A stretch of DNA of 64,000 nucleotides, taken from assembly GCA_032622095.1 (NCBI GenBank), contig CP136062.1:39618918-39682917 (forward strand). Reading direction: 5' to 3'. Source of the stretch: Siphonodentalium dalli. Its lineage: Eukaryota > Mollusca > Scaphopoda > Gadilida > Siphonodentaliidae. A program made the position numbers and the translations under genes. The notes beneath the pieces were generated by a model. The model worked only from the letters and a program-made list of their open reading frames with translations, made no database searches and was not told where the DNA came from. This document shows positions 15,872 to 29,549 of the stretch, in pieces; position 1 is the first letter of the stretch; each line of letters starts with the position of its first letter.

Positions 15872-16510
15872 GTCTGCCCACCACATACATATATAGGTAT
15901 CCCCGCCACACACATATATAGGTATCCCCGCCAAACACATATATAGGTATCCTCACCACACACATATATAGGTATCCCCGCCACATACATATATAGGTCT
16001 CCCCGCCACACATCTATAGGTATCCTCACCACACACATATATCGGTATCCCCGCCAAACACATATATAGGTATCCCCACCACATACATATATAGGTATCA
16101 CCCCCACACACATATAGGTATCCCCACCACATACATATAGGTATCCCCGCCACATACATATAGGTATTCCCACCACACACATATAGGTATCTCCACCACA
16201 CACATATATAGGTATCACCACCACATACATATATAGGTATACCCAACACATACATATATAGGTATCCCCACCACATACATATATAGGTATCCCCACCACA
16301 TACATATATAGTATCCCCACCACACACATCTATAGGTATCCCCACCACACACATCTATAGGTATCCCCACCACATAAATATGTAGGTATCCCCACCATAT
16401 ACATATATAGGTATCCCCACCACACACATACATAGGTATCCCCACCACATACATATATAGGTATCCCCGCCACACACATATATAGGTATCCCCACCACAC
16501 ACATATATAG
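15872..16510. repeat. 639-bp repeat step
   Basis: From GTCTGCCC at 15,872 to 16,511, an offset of 639 bp. The block 15,690-16,320 is nearly identical to 16,330-16,960, including the TATAGTATCC one-base-short unit, the CATAAATATG unit, the TATCGGTATC unit and the cluster of 23-bp units. This is a tandem duplication of about 25.6 unit lengths; the non-integer value comes from the short units. Confidence 0.85.
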
Positions 16511-17709
16511 GTCTGCCCACCACATACATATATAGGTATCCCCGCCACACACATATATAGGTATCCCCGCCAAACACATATATAGGTATCCTCACCACAC
16601 ACATATATAGGTATCCCCGCCACATACATATATAGGTCTCCCCGCCACACATCTATAGGTATCCTCACCACACACATATATCGGTATCCCCGCCAAACAC
16701 ATATATAGGTATCCCCACCACATACATATATAGGTATCACCCCCACACACATATAGGTATCCCCACCACATACATATAGGTATCCCCGCCACATACATAT
16801 AGGTATTCCCACCACACACATATAGGTATCCCCACCACACACATATATAGGTATCACCACCACATACATATATAGGTATACCCAACACATACATATATAG
16901 GTATCCCCACCACATACATATATAGGTATCCCCACCACATACATATATAGGTATCCCCACCACATACATCTATTGGTATCACCGCCACATACATCTATAG
17001 GTATACCCACCACATACATCTATAGGTATCCCGCCACACACATATATAGGTATCCCCACCACACACATATATAGGTATCCCCACCACATACATCTATAGG
17101 TATCCCGCCACACACATATCTAGGTATCCCCACCACACACATATACAGGTATCACCACCACACACATATATAGGTATCCCCGCCAAATACATATATAGGT
17201 ATCCCCACCACATACATATATAGGTATCACCACCACACACATATATAGGTATCCCCACCACACACATATATAGGTATCCCCACCGCATACATCTATAGTT
17301 ATCCCCACCACACACATATATAGGTATCCCCACCACATACATATATAGGTATCCCCACCACATACATCTATAGGTATCCCCACCACATACATATATAGGT
17401 ATCCCCACCACATACATATATAGGTATCCCCACCACATACATATATAGGTATTCCCGCCACATACATATATATGTATCACCACCACACACATATATAGGT
17501 ATCCCCACCACATACATATATAGGTATCCCCACCACATACATCTATAGGTATCCCCACCACACATAAATATAGGTATCCCCACCACATACATATATAGAT
17601 ATCCCCACCACATACATATATATGTATCCCCAACACATACATCTATATGTATCCCCACCACACACATATATATGTATCCCCACCACATACATCTATAGGT
17701 ATCCCCATC
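16511..17709. repeat. Satellite block linking the 639-bp and 652-bp repeats
   Basis: The first part (to about 16,970) is the second copy of the 639-bp duplication. From about 17,030 it follows the module seen at 1.3-1.9, 21.3 and 46.5 kb: ATATCTAGGTATCC, then ATATACAGGTATC, then CGCCAAATAC units. No other content is visible. Confidence 0.75.
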
Positions 17710-18361
17710 ACACACATATATAGGTATCCCCATCACATACATATATAGGTATCCCCACCACATACATATATAGGTATCACCACCACACACATATATAGGT
17801 ATCCCCACCACATACATATATAGGTATCCCCACCACATACATCTATAGGTATCCCCACCACACACATATATAGGTATCCCCACCACATACATATATAGCT
17901 ATCCCCACCACCTACATATATAGGTATCCCCACCACATACATACATAGGTATCCCCACCACATACATATATAGGTATCCCCACCACATACATATATAGGT
18001 ATCCCCGCCACACACATATATATAGGTATCCCCGCCACACACATATATAGGTATCCCCACCACATACTTATATAGGTCTCCCCACCACATACATCTATAG
18101 GTATCCCCACCACACACATCTATAGGTATCCCCACCACACACATATATAGGTATCACCACCACACACATATATAGGTATCCCCACCACATACATATATAG
18201 GTATCCCCACCACATAAATATATAGGTATCCCCACCACACACATCTATAGATATCCCCACCACACACATCTATATGTATCTCCACCACATACATATATAA
18301 GTATCCCCACCACGCACATTTAAAGGTATCCACGCCCCATACATATATAGGTATCCCCACC
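17710..18361. repeat. 652-bp tandem duplication, copy 1
   Basis: Markers repeat 652 bp downstream. CATCACATAC is at 17,731 and 18,383. CACATACATACATAG is at 17,934 and 18,586. TATCCACGCCCC preceded by TTTAAAGG is at 18,327 and 18,979. The period is 26 units plus 2 bp, and the 2 bp come from one 27-bp unit (TATATATAGG near 18,020). Boundaries are accurate to about one unit. Confidence 0.88.
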
Positions 18362-19013
18362 ACACACATATATAGGTATCCCCATCACATACATATATAG
18401 GTATCCCCACCACATACATATATAGGTATCACCACCACACACATATATAGGTATCCCCACCACATACATATATAGGTATCCCCACCACATACATCTATAG
18501 GTATCCCCACCACACACATATATAGGTATCCCCACCACATACATATATAGCTATCCCCACCACCTACATATATAGGTATCCCCACCACATACATACATAG
18601 GTATCCCCACCACATACATATATAGGTATCCCCACCACATACATATATAGGTATCCCCGCCACACACATATATATAGGTATCCCCGCCACACACATATAT
18701 AGGTATCCCCACCACATACTTATATAGGTCTCCCCACCACATACATCTATAGGTATCCCCACCACACACATCTATAGGTATCCCCACCACACACATATAT
18801 AGGTATCACCACCACACACATATATAGGTATCCCCACCACATACATATATAGGTATCCCCACCACATAAATATATAGGTATCCCCACCACACACATCTAT
18901 AGATATCCCCACCACACACATCTATATGTATCTCCACCACATACATATATAAGTATCCCCACCACACACATTTAAAGGTATCCACGCCCCATACATATAT
19001 AGGTATCACTACC
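18362..19013. repeat. 652-bp tandem duplication, copy 2
   Basis: Near-identical to 17,710-18,361. Both share the private TTTAAAGG change in the unit before the TATCCACGCCCC marker; the equivalent unit at 19.5 kb has TTTATAGG. Similarity ends shortly after that marker. Confidence 0.88.
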
Positions 19014-20682
19014 ACACACATATATAGGACTCCCCACCACATACATCTATAGGTATCCCCACCACACACATCTATAGGTATCCCCACCACATACATACAT
19101 AGGTATCCCCACTACATACATATATAGGTATCCCCACCACATACATATATAGGTATCCCCGCCACACACATATATATAGGTATCCCCGCCACACACATAT
19201 ATAGGTATCCCCACCACATACTTATATAGGTCTCCCCACCACATACATCTATAGGTATCCCCACCACACACATCTATAGGTATCCCCACCACACACATAT
19301 ATAGGTATCACCACCACACACATCTATAGGTATCCCCACCACACACATATATAGGTATCACCACCACACACATATATAGGTATCCCCACCACATACATAT
19401 ATAGGTATCCCCACCACATAAATATATAGGTATCCCCACCACACACATCTATAGATATCCCCACCACACACATCTATATGTATCCCCACCACATACATAT
19501 ATAAGTATCCCCACCACACACATTTATAGGTATCCACGCCCCATACATATATAGGTATCACTACCACACACATATATAGGTCTCCCCACCACATACATAT
19601 ATAGGTATCCCCACCACACACATCTATAGGTATCCCCACCACATACATCTATAGTTATCCCCACCACACACATATATAGGTATCCCCACCACATACATAT
19701 ATAGGTATCCGCACCACATACATATATAGGTATCCCCACCACATACATATATAGGTATCCCCACCACATACATATATAGGTATCCCCACCACATACATAT
19801 ATATGTATCCCCACCACATACATATATAGGTATCCCCGCCACATACATATATATGTATCACCACCACACACATATATAGGTATCCCCACCACATACATAT
19901 ATATGTATCCCCACCACATACATCTATAGGTATCCCCACCACACATACATATAGGTATCCCCACCACACACATATATAGATATCCCCACCACATACATAT
20001 ATATGTATCCCCAACACATACATCTATATGTATCCCCACCACACACATATATATGTATCCCCACCACATACATCTATAGGTATCCCCACCACACACATAT
20101 ATAGGTATCCCCATCACATACATATATAGGTATCCCCACCACATACATATATATGGATCACCACCACACACATATATAGGTATCCCCACCACATACATAT
20201 ATAGGTATCCCCACCACATACATCTATAGGTATCCCCACCACACACATATATAGGTATCCCCACCACATACATATATAGGTATCCCCACCACCTACATAT
20301 AAAGGTATCCCCACCACATACATACATAGGTATCCCCACCACATACTTATATAGGTATCCCCACCACATACATATATAGGTATCCCCGCCACACACATAT
20401 ATATAGGTATCCCCGCCACACACATATATAGGTATCCCCACCACATACTTATATAGGTCTCCCCACCACATACATCTATAGGTATCCCCACCACACACAT
20501 ATATATGTATCACCACCACACACATATATAGGTATCCCCACCACATACATATATAGGTATCCCCACCACATAAATATATAGGTATCCCCACCACACACAT
20601 CTATAGATATCCCCACCACACACATTTATATGTATCCCCACCACATACATATATAAGTATCCCCACCACACACATTTATAGG
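19014..20682. repeat. Satellite block with 552- and 1152-bp marker spacing
   Basis: The TATCCACGYCCC marker follows at 19,531 (552 bp after 18,979) and 20,683 (a further 1,152 bp). These steps differ from 652 bp by whole multiples of 25 bp (-100 and +500), so the block differs from the 652-bp repeats by gain or loss of complete units. It hosts the longest open frame of the window (- strand, 19,524-20,600), which is simply a stop-free stretch of the satellite. Confidence 0.75.
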
Positions 20683-23600
20683 TATCCACGTCCCATACAT
20701 ATATAGGTATCCCTATCACACACATCTATAGGTCTCCCCACCACATACATCTATAGGTATTCCCACCACACACATCTATAGGTATCCCCACCACACACAT
20801 CTATAGGTATCCCCACCACACACATATATAGGTATCCCCACCGTACACATCTATAGGTATCCCCACCACATACATATATAGGTATCCCAACCACACACAT
20901 ATATAGGTATCCCCACCACATACATATATAGGTATCACCACCAGACACATATAGGTATCCCCACCACATACATATAGGTATCCCCGCCACATACATATAG
21001 GTATCCCCACCACACACATATATAGGTATACCCAACACATACATATATAGGTATCCCCACCACATACATATATAGGTATCCCCACCACACACATCTATAG
21101 GTATCCCCACCACATACATATATCGGTATCCACACCACATACATATATAGGTATCCACACCACATACATATATAGGTATCCCCACCACATACATCTATTG
21201 GTATCACCGCCACATACATCTATAGGTATACCCACCACATACATCTATAGGTATCCCGCCACACACATATATAGGTATCCCCACCACACACATATATAGG
21301 TATCCCCACCACATACATCTATAGGTATCCCGCCACACATATATCTAGGTATCCCCACCACACACATATACAGGTATCACCACCACACACACATATAGGT
21401 ATCCCCGCCAAATACATATATAGGTATCCCCACCACATACATATATAGGTATCACCACCACACACATATATAGGTATCCCCACCACACACATATGTAGGT
21501 ATCCCCACCACATACATCTATAGTTATCCCCACCACACACATATATAGGTATCCCCACCACATACATATATAGGTATCCCCACCACATACATATATAGGT
21601 ATCCCCACCACATACATATATAGGTATCCCCACCACATACATATATAGGTATCCCCACCACATACATATATAGGTATCCCCGCCACATACATATATATGT
21701 ATCACCACCACACACATATATAGGTATCCCCACCACATACATATATAGGTATCCCCACCACACACACCTATAGGTATCCCCACCAGACACATATATAGGT
21801 ATCCCCACCATACACATCTATAGGTATCCCCATCACATACATATATAGGTATCCCAACCACACACATATATAGGTATCCCCACCACATACATATATAGGT
21901 ATCACCACCACACAGATATAGGTATCCCCACCACATACATATAGGTATCCCCGCCACATACATATAGGTATTCCCACCACACACATATAGGTATCCCCAC
22001 CACACACATATATTGGTATCACCACCACATACATATATAGGTATCCACACCACATACATATATAGGTATCCCCACCACACACATCTATAGGTATCCCCAC
22101 CACATACATATATCGGTATCCCCACCACATACATATATAGGTATCCCCACCACATACATATATAGGTATCCCCGCCAAACACATATATAGGTATCCCCAC
22201 CACACACATATATAGGTCTGCCCACCACATACATATATAGGTATCCCCGCCACACACATATATAGGTATCCCCGCCAAACACATATATAGGTATCCTCAC
22301 CACACACATATATAGGTATCCCCGCCACATACATATATAGGTCTCCCCGCCACACATCTATAGGTATCCCCACCACACACATATATCGGTATCCCCGCCA
22401 CACGCATATATAGGTATCCCCACCACACACATATATAGGTATCACCACCACACACATATATAGGTATCCCCACCACATACATATATAGGTATCCCCACCA
22501 CAAACATATATAGGTATCACCACCACACACATATATATGTATCCCCACCACACACATCTATAGGTATCCCCACCACACACATCTATAGGTATCCCAACCA
22601 CACACATATATAGATATCACCACCACATACATATATAGGTATCACCACCACACACATATAGGTATCCCCACCACATGCATATAGGTATCCCCGCCACAAA
22701 CATATAGGTATCCCCACCACACACATGTAGGTATCCCCACCACACACATCTATAGGTATCACCACCACATACATATATAGGTATACCCAACACATACATA
22801 TATAGGTATCCCTACCACATACATATATAGTTATCCCCACCAAACACATCTATAGGTATCCCCACCACATACATATATAGGTATCCCCACCACATACATA
22901 TATAGGTATCCCCACCACATACATATATAGGTATCCCCACCACATACATCTATTGGTATCACCGCCACATACATCTATAGGCATCCCCACCACATACATC
23001 TATAAGTATCCCGCCACACACATATATAGGTATCCCCACCACACACATATATAGGTATCACCACCACACACATCTATAGGTATCCCGCCACACACATATA
23101 TAGGTATCCCCACCACACACATATATAGGTATCACCACCACACACATATATAGGTATCCCCGCCCAATACATATATAGGTATCCCCACCACATACATATA
23201 TAGGTATCACCACCACACACATATATATGTATCCCCACCACAAACATATATAGGTATCTCCACCACATACATCTATATGTATCCCCACCACACACATATA
23301 TAGGTATCCCCACCACATACATATATAGGTATCCCCACCACCTACATATATAGGTAACCCCACCACATACATATATAGGTATCCCCACCACATACATATA
23401 TAGGTATCCCCACCACATACATATATATGTATCCCCGCCACATACATATATATGTATCACCACAACACACATATATAGGTATCCCCACCACATACATATA
23501 TAGGTATCTCCACCACATACATATATAGGTATCCCCACCACACACACATATAGGTATCCCCACCACATACATATATAGATATCCCCACCACATACATATA

Positions 23601-23980
23601 TATGTATCCCCACCACATACATCTATATGTATCCCCACCACACACATATATAGGCATCCCCACCACATACATCTATAGGTATCCCCACCACACACATATA
23701 TATAGGTATCCCCACCACATACATATATAGTATCCCCACCACACACATCTATAGGTATCCCCACCACACACATATATAGGTATCCCCACCACACACATAT
23801 ATAGGTATCACCACCACACACATATATAGGTATCCCCACCACATACATATATAGGTATCCCCACCACATAAATATATAGGTATCCCCACCACACACATCT
23901 ATAGATATCCCAACCACACACATCTATAGGTATCCCCACCACATACATATATAAGTATCCCCACCACACACATTTATAGG
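20683..23980. repeat. 2.98-kb higher-order repeat, diverged 3298-bp copy
   Basis: Runs from the TATCCACGTCCC marker at 20,683 to the TATCTACGCCCC marker at 23,981. Its right half (from about 22,560) matches 31,108-32,529 at a constant offset of 8,548 bp. The left half matches less well and is 319 bp longer than the standard 2,979-bp copy. It still carries the ancestral-looking CCACG form of the marker, where all later copies have CTACG. It may be the edge copy from which the homogeneous core grew; that is inference. Confidence 0.75.
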
Positions 23981-25596
23981 TATCTACGCCCCATACATGT
24001 ATAGGTATCACTACCACACACATATATAGGTCTCCCCACCACATACATCTATAGGTATCCCCACCACACACATCTATAGGTATCCCCACCACACACATCT
24101 ATAGGTATCCCCACCAGACACATATATAGGTATCCCCACCATACACATCTATAGGTATCCCCACCACATACATATATAGGTATCCCAACCACACACATAT
24201 ATAGGTATCCCCACCACATACATATATAGGTATCACCACCACACACATATAGGTATCCCCACCACATACATATAGGTATCCCCGCCACATACATATAGGT
24301 ATTCCCACCACACACATATAGGTATCCCCACCACACACATATATAGGTATCACCACCACATACATATATAGGTATCCACACCACATACATATATAGGTAT
24401 CCCCACCACACACATCTATAGGTATCCCCACCACATACATATATCGGTATCCCCACCACATACATATATAGGTATCCCCACCACATACATATATAGGTAT
24501 CTCCACCACATACATCTATTGGTATTACCGCCACATACATCTATAGGTGTACCCACCACATACATCTATTGGTATCACCGCCACATACATCTATAGGCAT
24601 CCCCACCACATACATCTATAGGTATCCCGCCACACACATATATAGGTATCCCCACCACACACATATATAGGTATCACCACCACACACATCTATAGGTATC
24701 CCGCCACACACATATATAGGTATCCCCACCACACACATATATAGGTATCACCACCACACACATATATAGGTATCCCCGCCCAATACATATATAGGTATCC
24801 CCACCACATACATATATAGGTATCACCACCACACACATATATATGTATCCCCACCACAAACATATATAGGTATCTCCACCACATACATCTATAGGTATCC
24901 CCACCACACACATATATAGGTATCCCCACCACATACATATATAGGTATCCCCACCACCTACATATATAGGTAACCCCACCACATACATATATAGGTATCC
25001 ACACCACATACATATATAGGTATCCCCACCACATACATATATATGTATCCCCGCCACATACATATATATGTATCACCACAACACACATATATAGGTATCC
25101 CCACCACATACATATATAGGTATCTCCACCACATACATATATAGGTATCCCCACCACACACACATATAGGTATCCCCACCACATACATATATAGATATCC
25201 CCACCACATACATATATATGTATCCCCACCACATACATCTATATGTATCCCCACCACACACATATATAGGCATCCCCACCACATACATCTATAGGTATCC
25301 CCACCACACACATATATATAGGTATCCCCACCACATACATATATAGTATCCCCACCACACACATCTATAGGTATCCCCACCACACACATATATAGGTATC
25401 CTCACCACACACATATATAGGTATCACCACCACACACATATATAGGTATCCCCACCACATACATATATAGGTATCCCCACCACATAAATATATAGGTATC
25501 CCCACCACACACATCTATAGATATCCCCACCACACACATCTATAGGTATCCCCACCACATACATATATAAGTATCCCCACCACACACATTTATAGG
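23981..25596. repeat. 2.98-kb HOR, 1616-bp deletion form (a)
   Basis: From TATCTACGCCCC at 23,981 to 25,597. Relative to a 2,979-bp copy it lacks 1,363 bp. The break lies between two TTGGTAT units at 24,519 and 24,569, which are 50 bp apart here but about 1,413 bp apart in the full copy (30,088 and 31,501). Those two similar units are the likely exchange sites. A four-unit 23-bp cluster at 24,230-24,321 gives the phase. Confidence 0.9.
24230..24321. repeat. Cluster of four 23-bp short units in the 2.98-kb HOR
   Basis: Units at 24,230, 24,253, 24,276 and 24,299, the last starting GTATTCCCACC. The equivalent clusters start at 25,846, 28,183, 29,799, 32,778, 35,758, 38,738, 41,717 and 43,333. 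The spacings equal those of the TATCTACGCCCC marker, which is independent support for the HOR lengths. Confidence 0.95.
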
Positions 25597-27933
25597 TATC
25601 TACGCCCCATACATGTATAGGTATCACTACCACACACATATATAGGTCTCCCCACCACATACATCTATAGGTATCCCCACCACACACATCTATAGGTATC
25701 CCCACCACACACATCTATAGGTATCCCCACCAGACACATATATAGGTATCCCCACCATACACATCTATAGGTATCCCCACCACATACATATATAGCTATC
25801 CCAACCACACACATATATAGGTATCCCCACCACATACATATATAGGTATCACCACCACACACAAATAGGTATCCCCACCACATACATATAGGTATCCCCG
25901 CCACATACATATAGGTATTCCCACCACACACATATAGGTATCCCCACCACACACATATATAGGTATCACCACCACATACATATATAGGTATCCACACCAC
26001 ATACATATATAGGTATCCCCACCACACACATCTATAGGTATCCCCACCACATACATATATCGGTATCCCCACCACATACATATATAGGTATCCCCACCAC
26101 ATATATATATAGGTATCCCCACCACATACATATATTGGTATCACCGCCACATACATCTATAGGTGTACCCACCACATACATCTATAGGTATCCCGCCACA
26201 CACATATATAGGTATCCCCACCACACACATATATAGGTATCCCCACCACATACATATATAGGTATCCCGCCACACACATATCTAGGTATCCCCACCACAC
26301 ACATATACAGGTATCACCACCACACACATATATAGGTATCCCCGCCAAATACATATATAGGTATCCCCACCACATACATATATAGGTATCACCACCACAC
26401 ACATATATAGGTATCCCCACCACACACATATATATGTATCCCCACCACATACATCTTTAGTTATCCCCACCACACACATATATAGGTATCCCCACCACAC
26501 ACATATATAGGTATCACCACCGCATACATATATAGGTATCCACACCACATACATATATAGGTATCCCCACCACACACATCTATAGGTATCCCCACCACAT
26601 ACATATATCGGTATCCCCACCACATACATATATAGGTATCCCCACCACATACATATATAGGTATCCCCGACAAACACATATATAGGTATCCCCACCACAC
26701 ACATATATAGGTCTGCCCACCACATACATATATAGGTATCCCCGCCACACACATATATAGGTATCCCCGCCAAACACATATATAGGTATCCTCACCACAC
26801 ACATATATAGGTATCCCCGCCACATACATATATAGGTCTCCCCGCCACACATCTATAGGTATCCCCACCACACACATATATCGGAATCCCCGCCACACGC
26901 ATATATAGGTATCCCCACCACACACATATATAGGTATCACCACCACACACATATATAGGTATCCCCACCACATACATATATAGGTATCCCCACCACAAAC
27001 ATATATAGGTATCACCACCACACACATATATATGTATCCCCACCACATACATATATAGGTATCCCCACCACATACATCTATAGGTATCCCCACCACACAC
27101 ATATATAGGTATCCCCACCACATACATATATAGGTATCCCCACCACACACATCTATAGGTATCCCCACCACACACATCTATAGGTATCCCAACCACACAC
27201 ATATATAGATATCACCACCACATACATATATAGGTATCACCACCACACACATATAGGTATCCCCACCACATACATATATAGGTATCCCCACCACCTACAT
27301 ATATAGGTAACCCCACCACATACATATATAGGTATCCCCACCACATACATATATAGGTATCCCCACCACATACATATATATGTATCCCCGCCACATACAT
27401 ATATATGTATCACCACAACACACATATATAGGTATCCCCACCACATACATATATAGGTATCTCCACCACATACATATATAGGTATCCCCACCACACACAC
27501 ATATAGGTATCCCCACCACATACATATATAGATATCCCCACCACATACATATATATGTATCCCCACCACATACATCTATATGTATCCCCACCACACACAT
27601 ATATAGGCATCCCCACCACATACATCTATAGGTATCCCCACCACACACATATATATAGGTATCCCCACCACATACATATATAGTATCCCCACCACACACA
27701 TCTATAGGTATCCCCACCACACACATATATAGGTATCCCCACCACACACATATATAGGTATCACCACCACACACATATATAGGTATCCCCACCACATACA
27801 TATATAGGTATCCCCACCACATAAATATATAGGTATCCCCACCACACACATCTATAGATATCCCAACCACACACATCTATAGGTATCCCCACCACATACA
27901 TATATAAGTATCCCCACCACACACATTTATAGG
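25597..27933. repeat. 2.98-kb HOR, 2337-bp deletion form
   Basis: Matches 29,550 onward at an offset of 3,953 bp up to about 27,250, then rejoins the pattern 642 bp further on in the full copy. The junction is near 27,255-27,290. There the short-unit cluster is cut to a single 23-bp unit and runs straight into the CCACCTACAT unit. This is an internal deletion of a full-length copy. Confidence 0.88.
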
Positions 27934-29549
27934 TATCTACGCCCCATACATGTATAGGTATCACTACCACACACATATATAGGTCTCCCCACCACATACA
28001 TCTATAGGTATCCCCACCACACACATCTATAGGTATCCCCACCACACACATCTATAGGTATCCCCACCAGACACATATATAGGTATCCCCACCATACACA
28101 TCTATAGGTATCCCCACCACATACATATATAGGTATCCCAACCACACACATATATAGGTATCCCCACCACATACATATATAGGTATCACCACCACACACA
28201 TATAGGTATCCCCACCACATACATATAGGTATCCCCGCCACATACATATAGGTATTCCCACCACACACATATAGGTATCCCCACCACACACATATATAGG
28301 TATCACCACCACATACATATATAGGTATCCACACCACATACATATATAGGTATCCCCACCACACACATCTATAGGTATCCCCACCACATACATATATCGG
28401 TATCCCCACCACATACATATATAGGTATCCCCACCACATACATATATAGGTATCTCCACCACATACATCTATTGGTATTACCGCCACATACATCTATAGG
28501 TGTACCCACCACATACATCTATTGGTATCACCGCCACATACATCTATAGGCATCCCCACCACATACATCTATAGGTATCCCGCCACACACATATATAGGT
28601 ATCCCCACCACACACATATATAGGTATCACCACCACACACATCTATAGGTATCCCGCCACACACATATATAGGTATCCCCACCACACACATATATAGGTA
28701 TCACCACCACACACATATATAGGTATCCCCGCCCAATACATATATAGGTATCCCCACCACATACATATATAGGTATCACCACCACACACATATATATGTA
28801 TCCCCACCACAAACATATATAGGTATCTCCACCACATACATCTATAGGTATCCCCACCACACACATATATAGGTATCCCCACCACATACATATATAGGTA
28901 TCCCCACCACCTACATATATAGGTAACCCCACCACATACATATATAGGTATCCCCACCACATACATATATAGGTATCCCCACCACATACATATATATGTA
29001 TCCCCGCCACATACATATATATGTATCACCACAACACACATATATAGGTATCCCCACCACATACATATATAGGTATCTCCACCACATACATATATAGGTA
29101 TCCCCACCACACACACATATAGGTATCCCCACCACATACATATATAGATATCCCCACCACATACATATATATGTATCCCCACCACATACATCTATATGTA
29201 TCCCCACCACACACATATATAGGCATCCCAACCACATACATCTATAGGTATCCCCACCACACACATATATATAGGTATCCCCACCACATACATATATAGT
29301 ATCCCCACCACACACATCTATAGGTATCCCCACCACACACATATATAGGTATCCCCACCACACACATATATAGGTATCACCACCACACACATATATAGGT
29401 ATCCCCACCACATACATATATAGGTATCCCCACCACATAAATATATAGGTATCCCCACCACACACATCTATAGATATCCCCACCACACACATCTATAGGT
29501 ATCCCCACCACATACATATATAAGTATCCCCACCACACACATTTATAGG
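27934..29549. repeat. 2.98-kb HOR, 1616-bp deletion form (b)
   Basis: Repeats the 23,981-25,596 copy at an offset of 3,953 bp, including the same deletion junction with GTATTACCGCC and GTGTACCCACC units. The 1616 + 2337 pair is therefore itself partly reiterated as a 3.95-kb compound unit. This compound unit also covers the start of the next copy. Confidence 0.9.

Noticed and set aside
19524-20600. 358-residue open frame on the - strand, and the many other - strand frames of 60-350 residues
   Set aside because: They follow directly from a stop-free 25-bp unit. All have the same 25-residue cycle, overlap in several frames and start or end at random point changes. No start context, composition change or conserved non-repeat part is visible.
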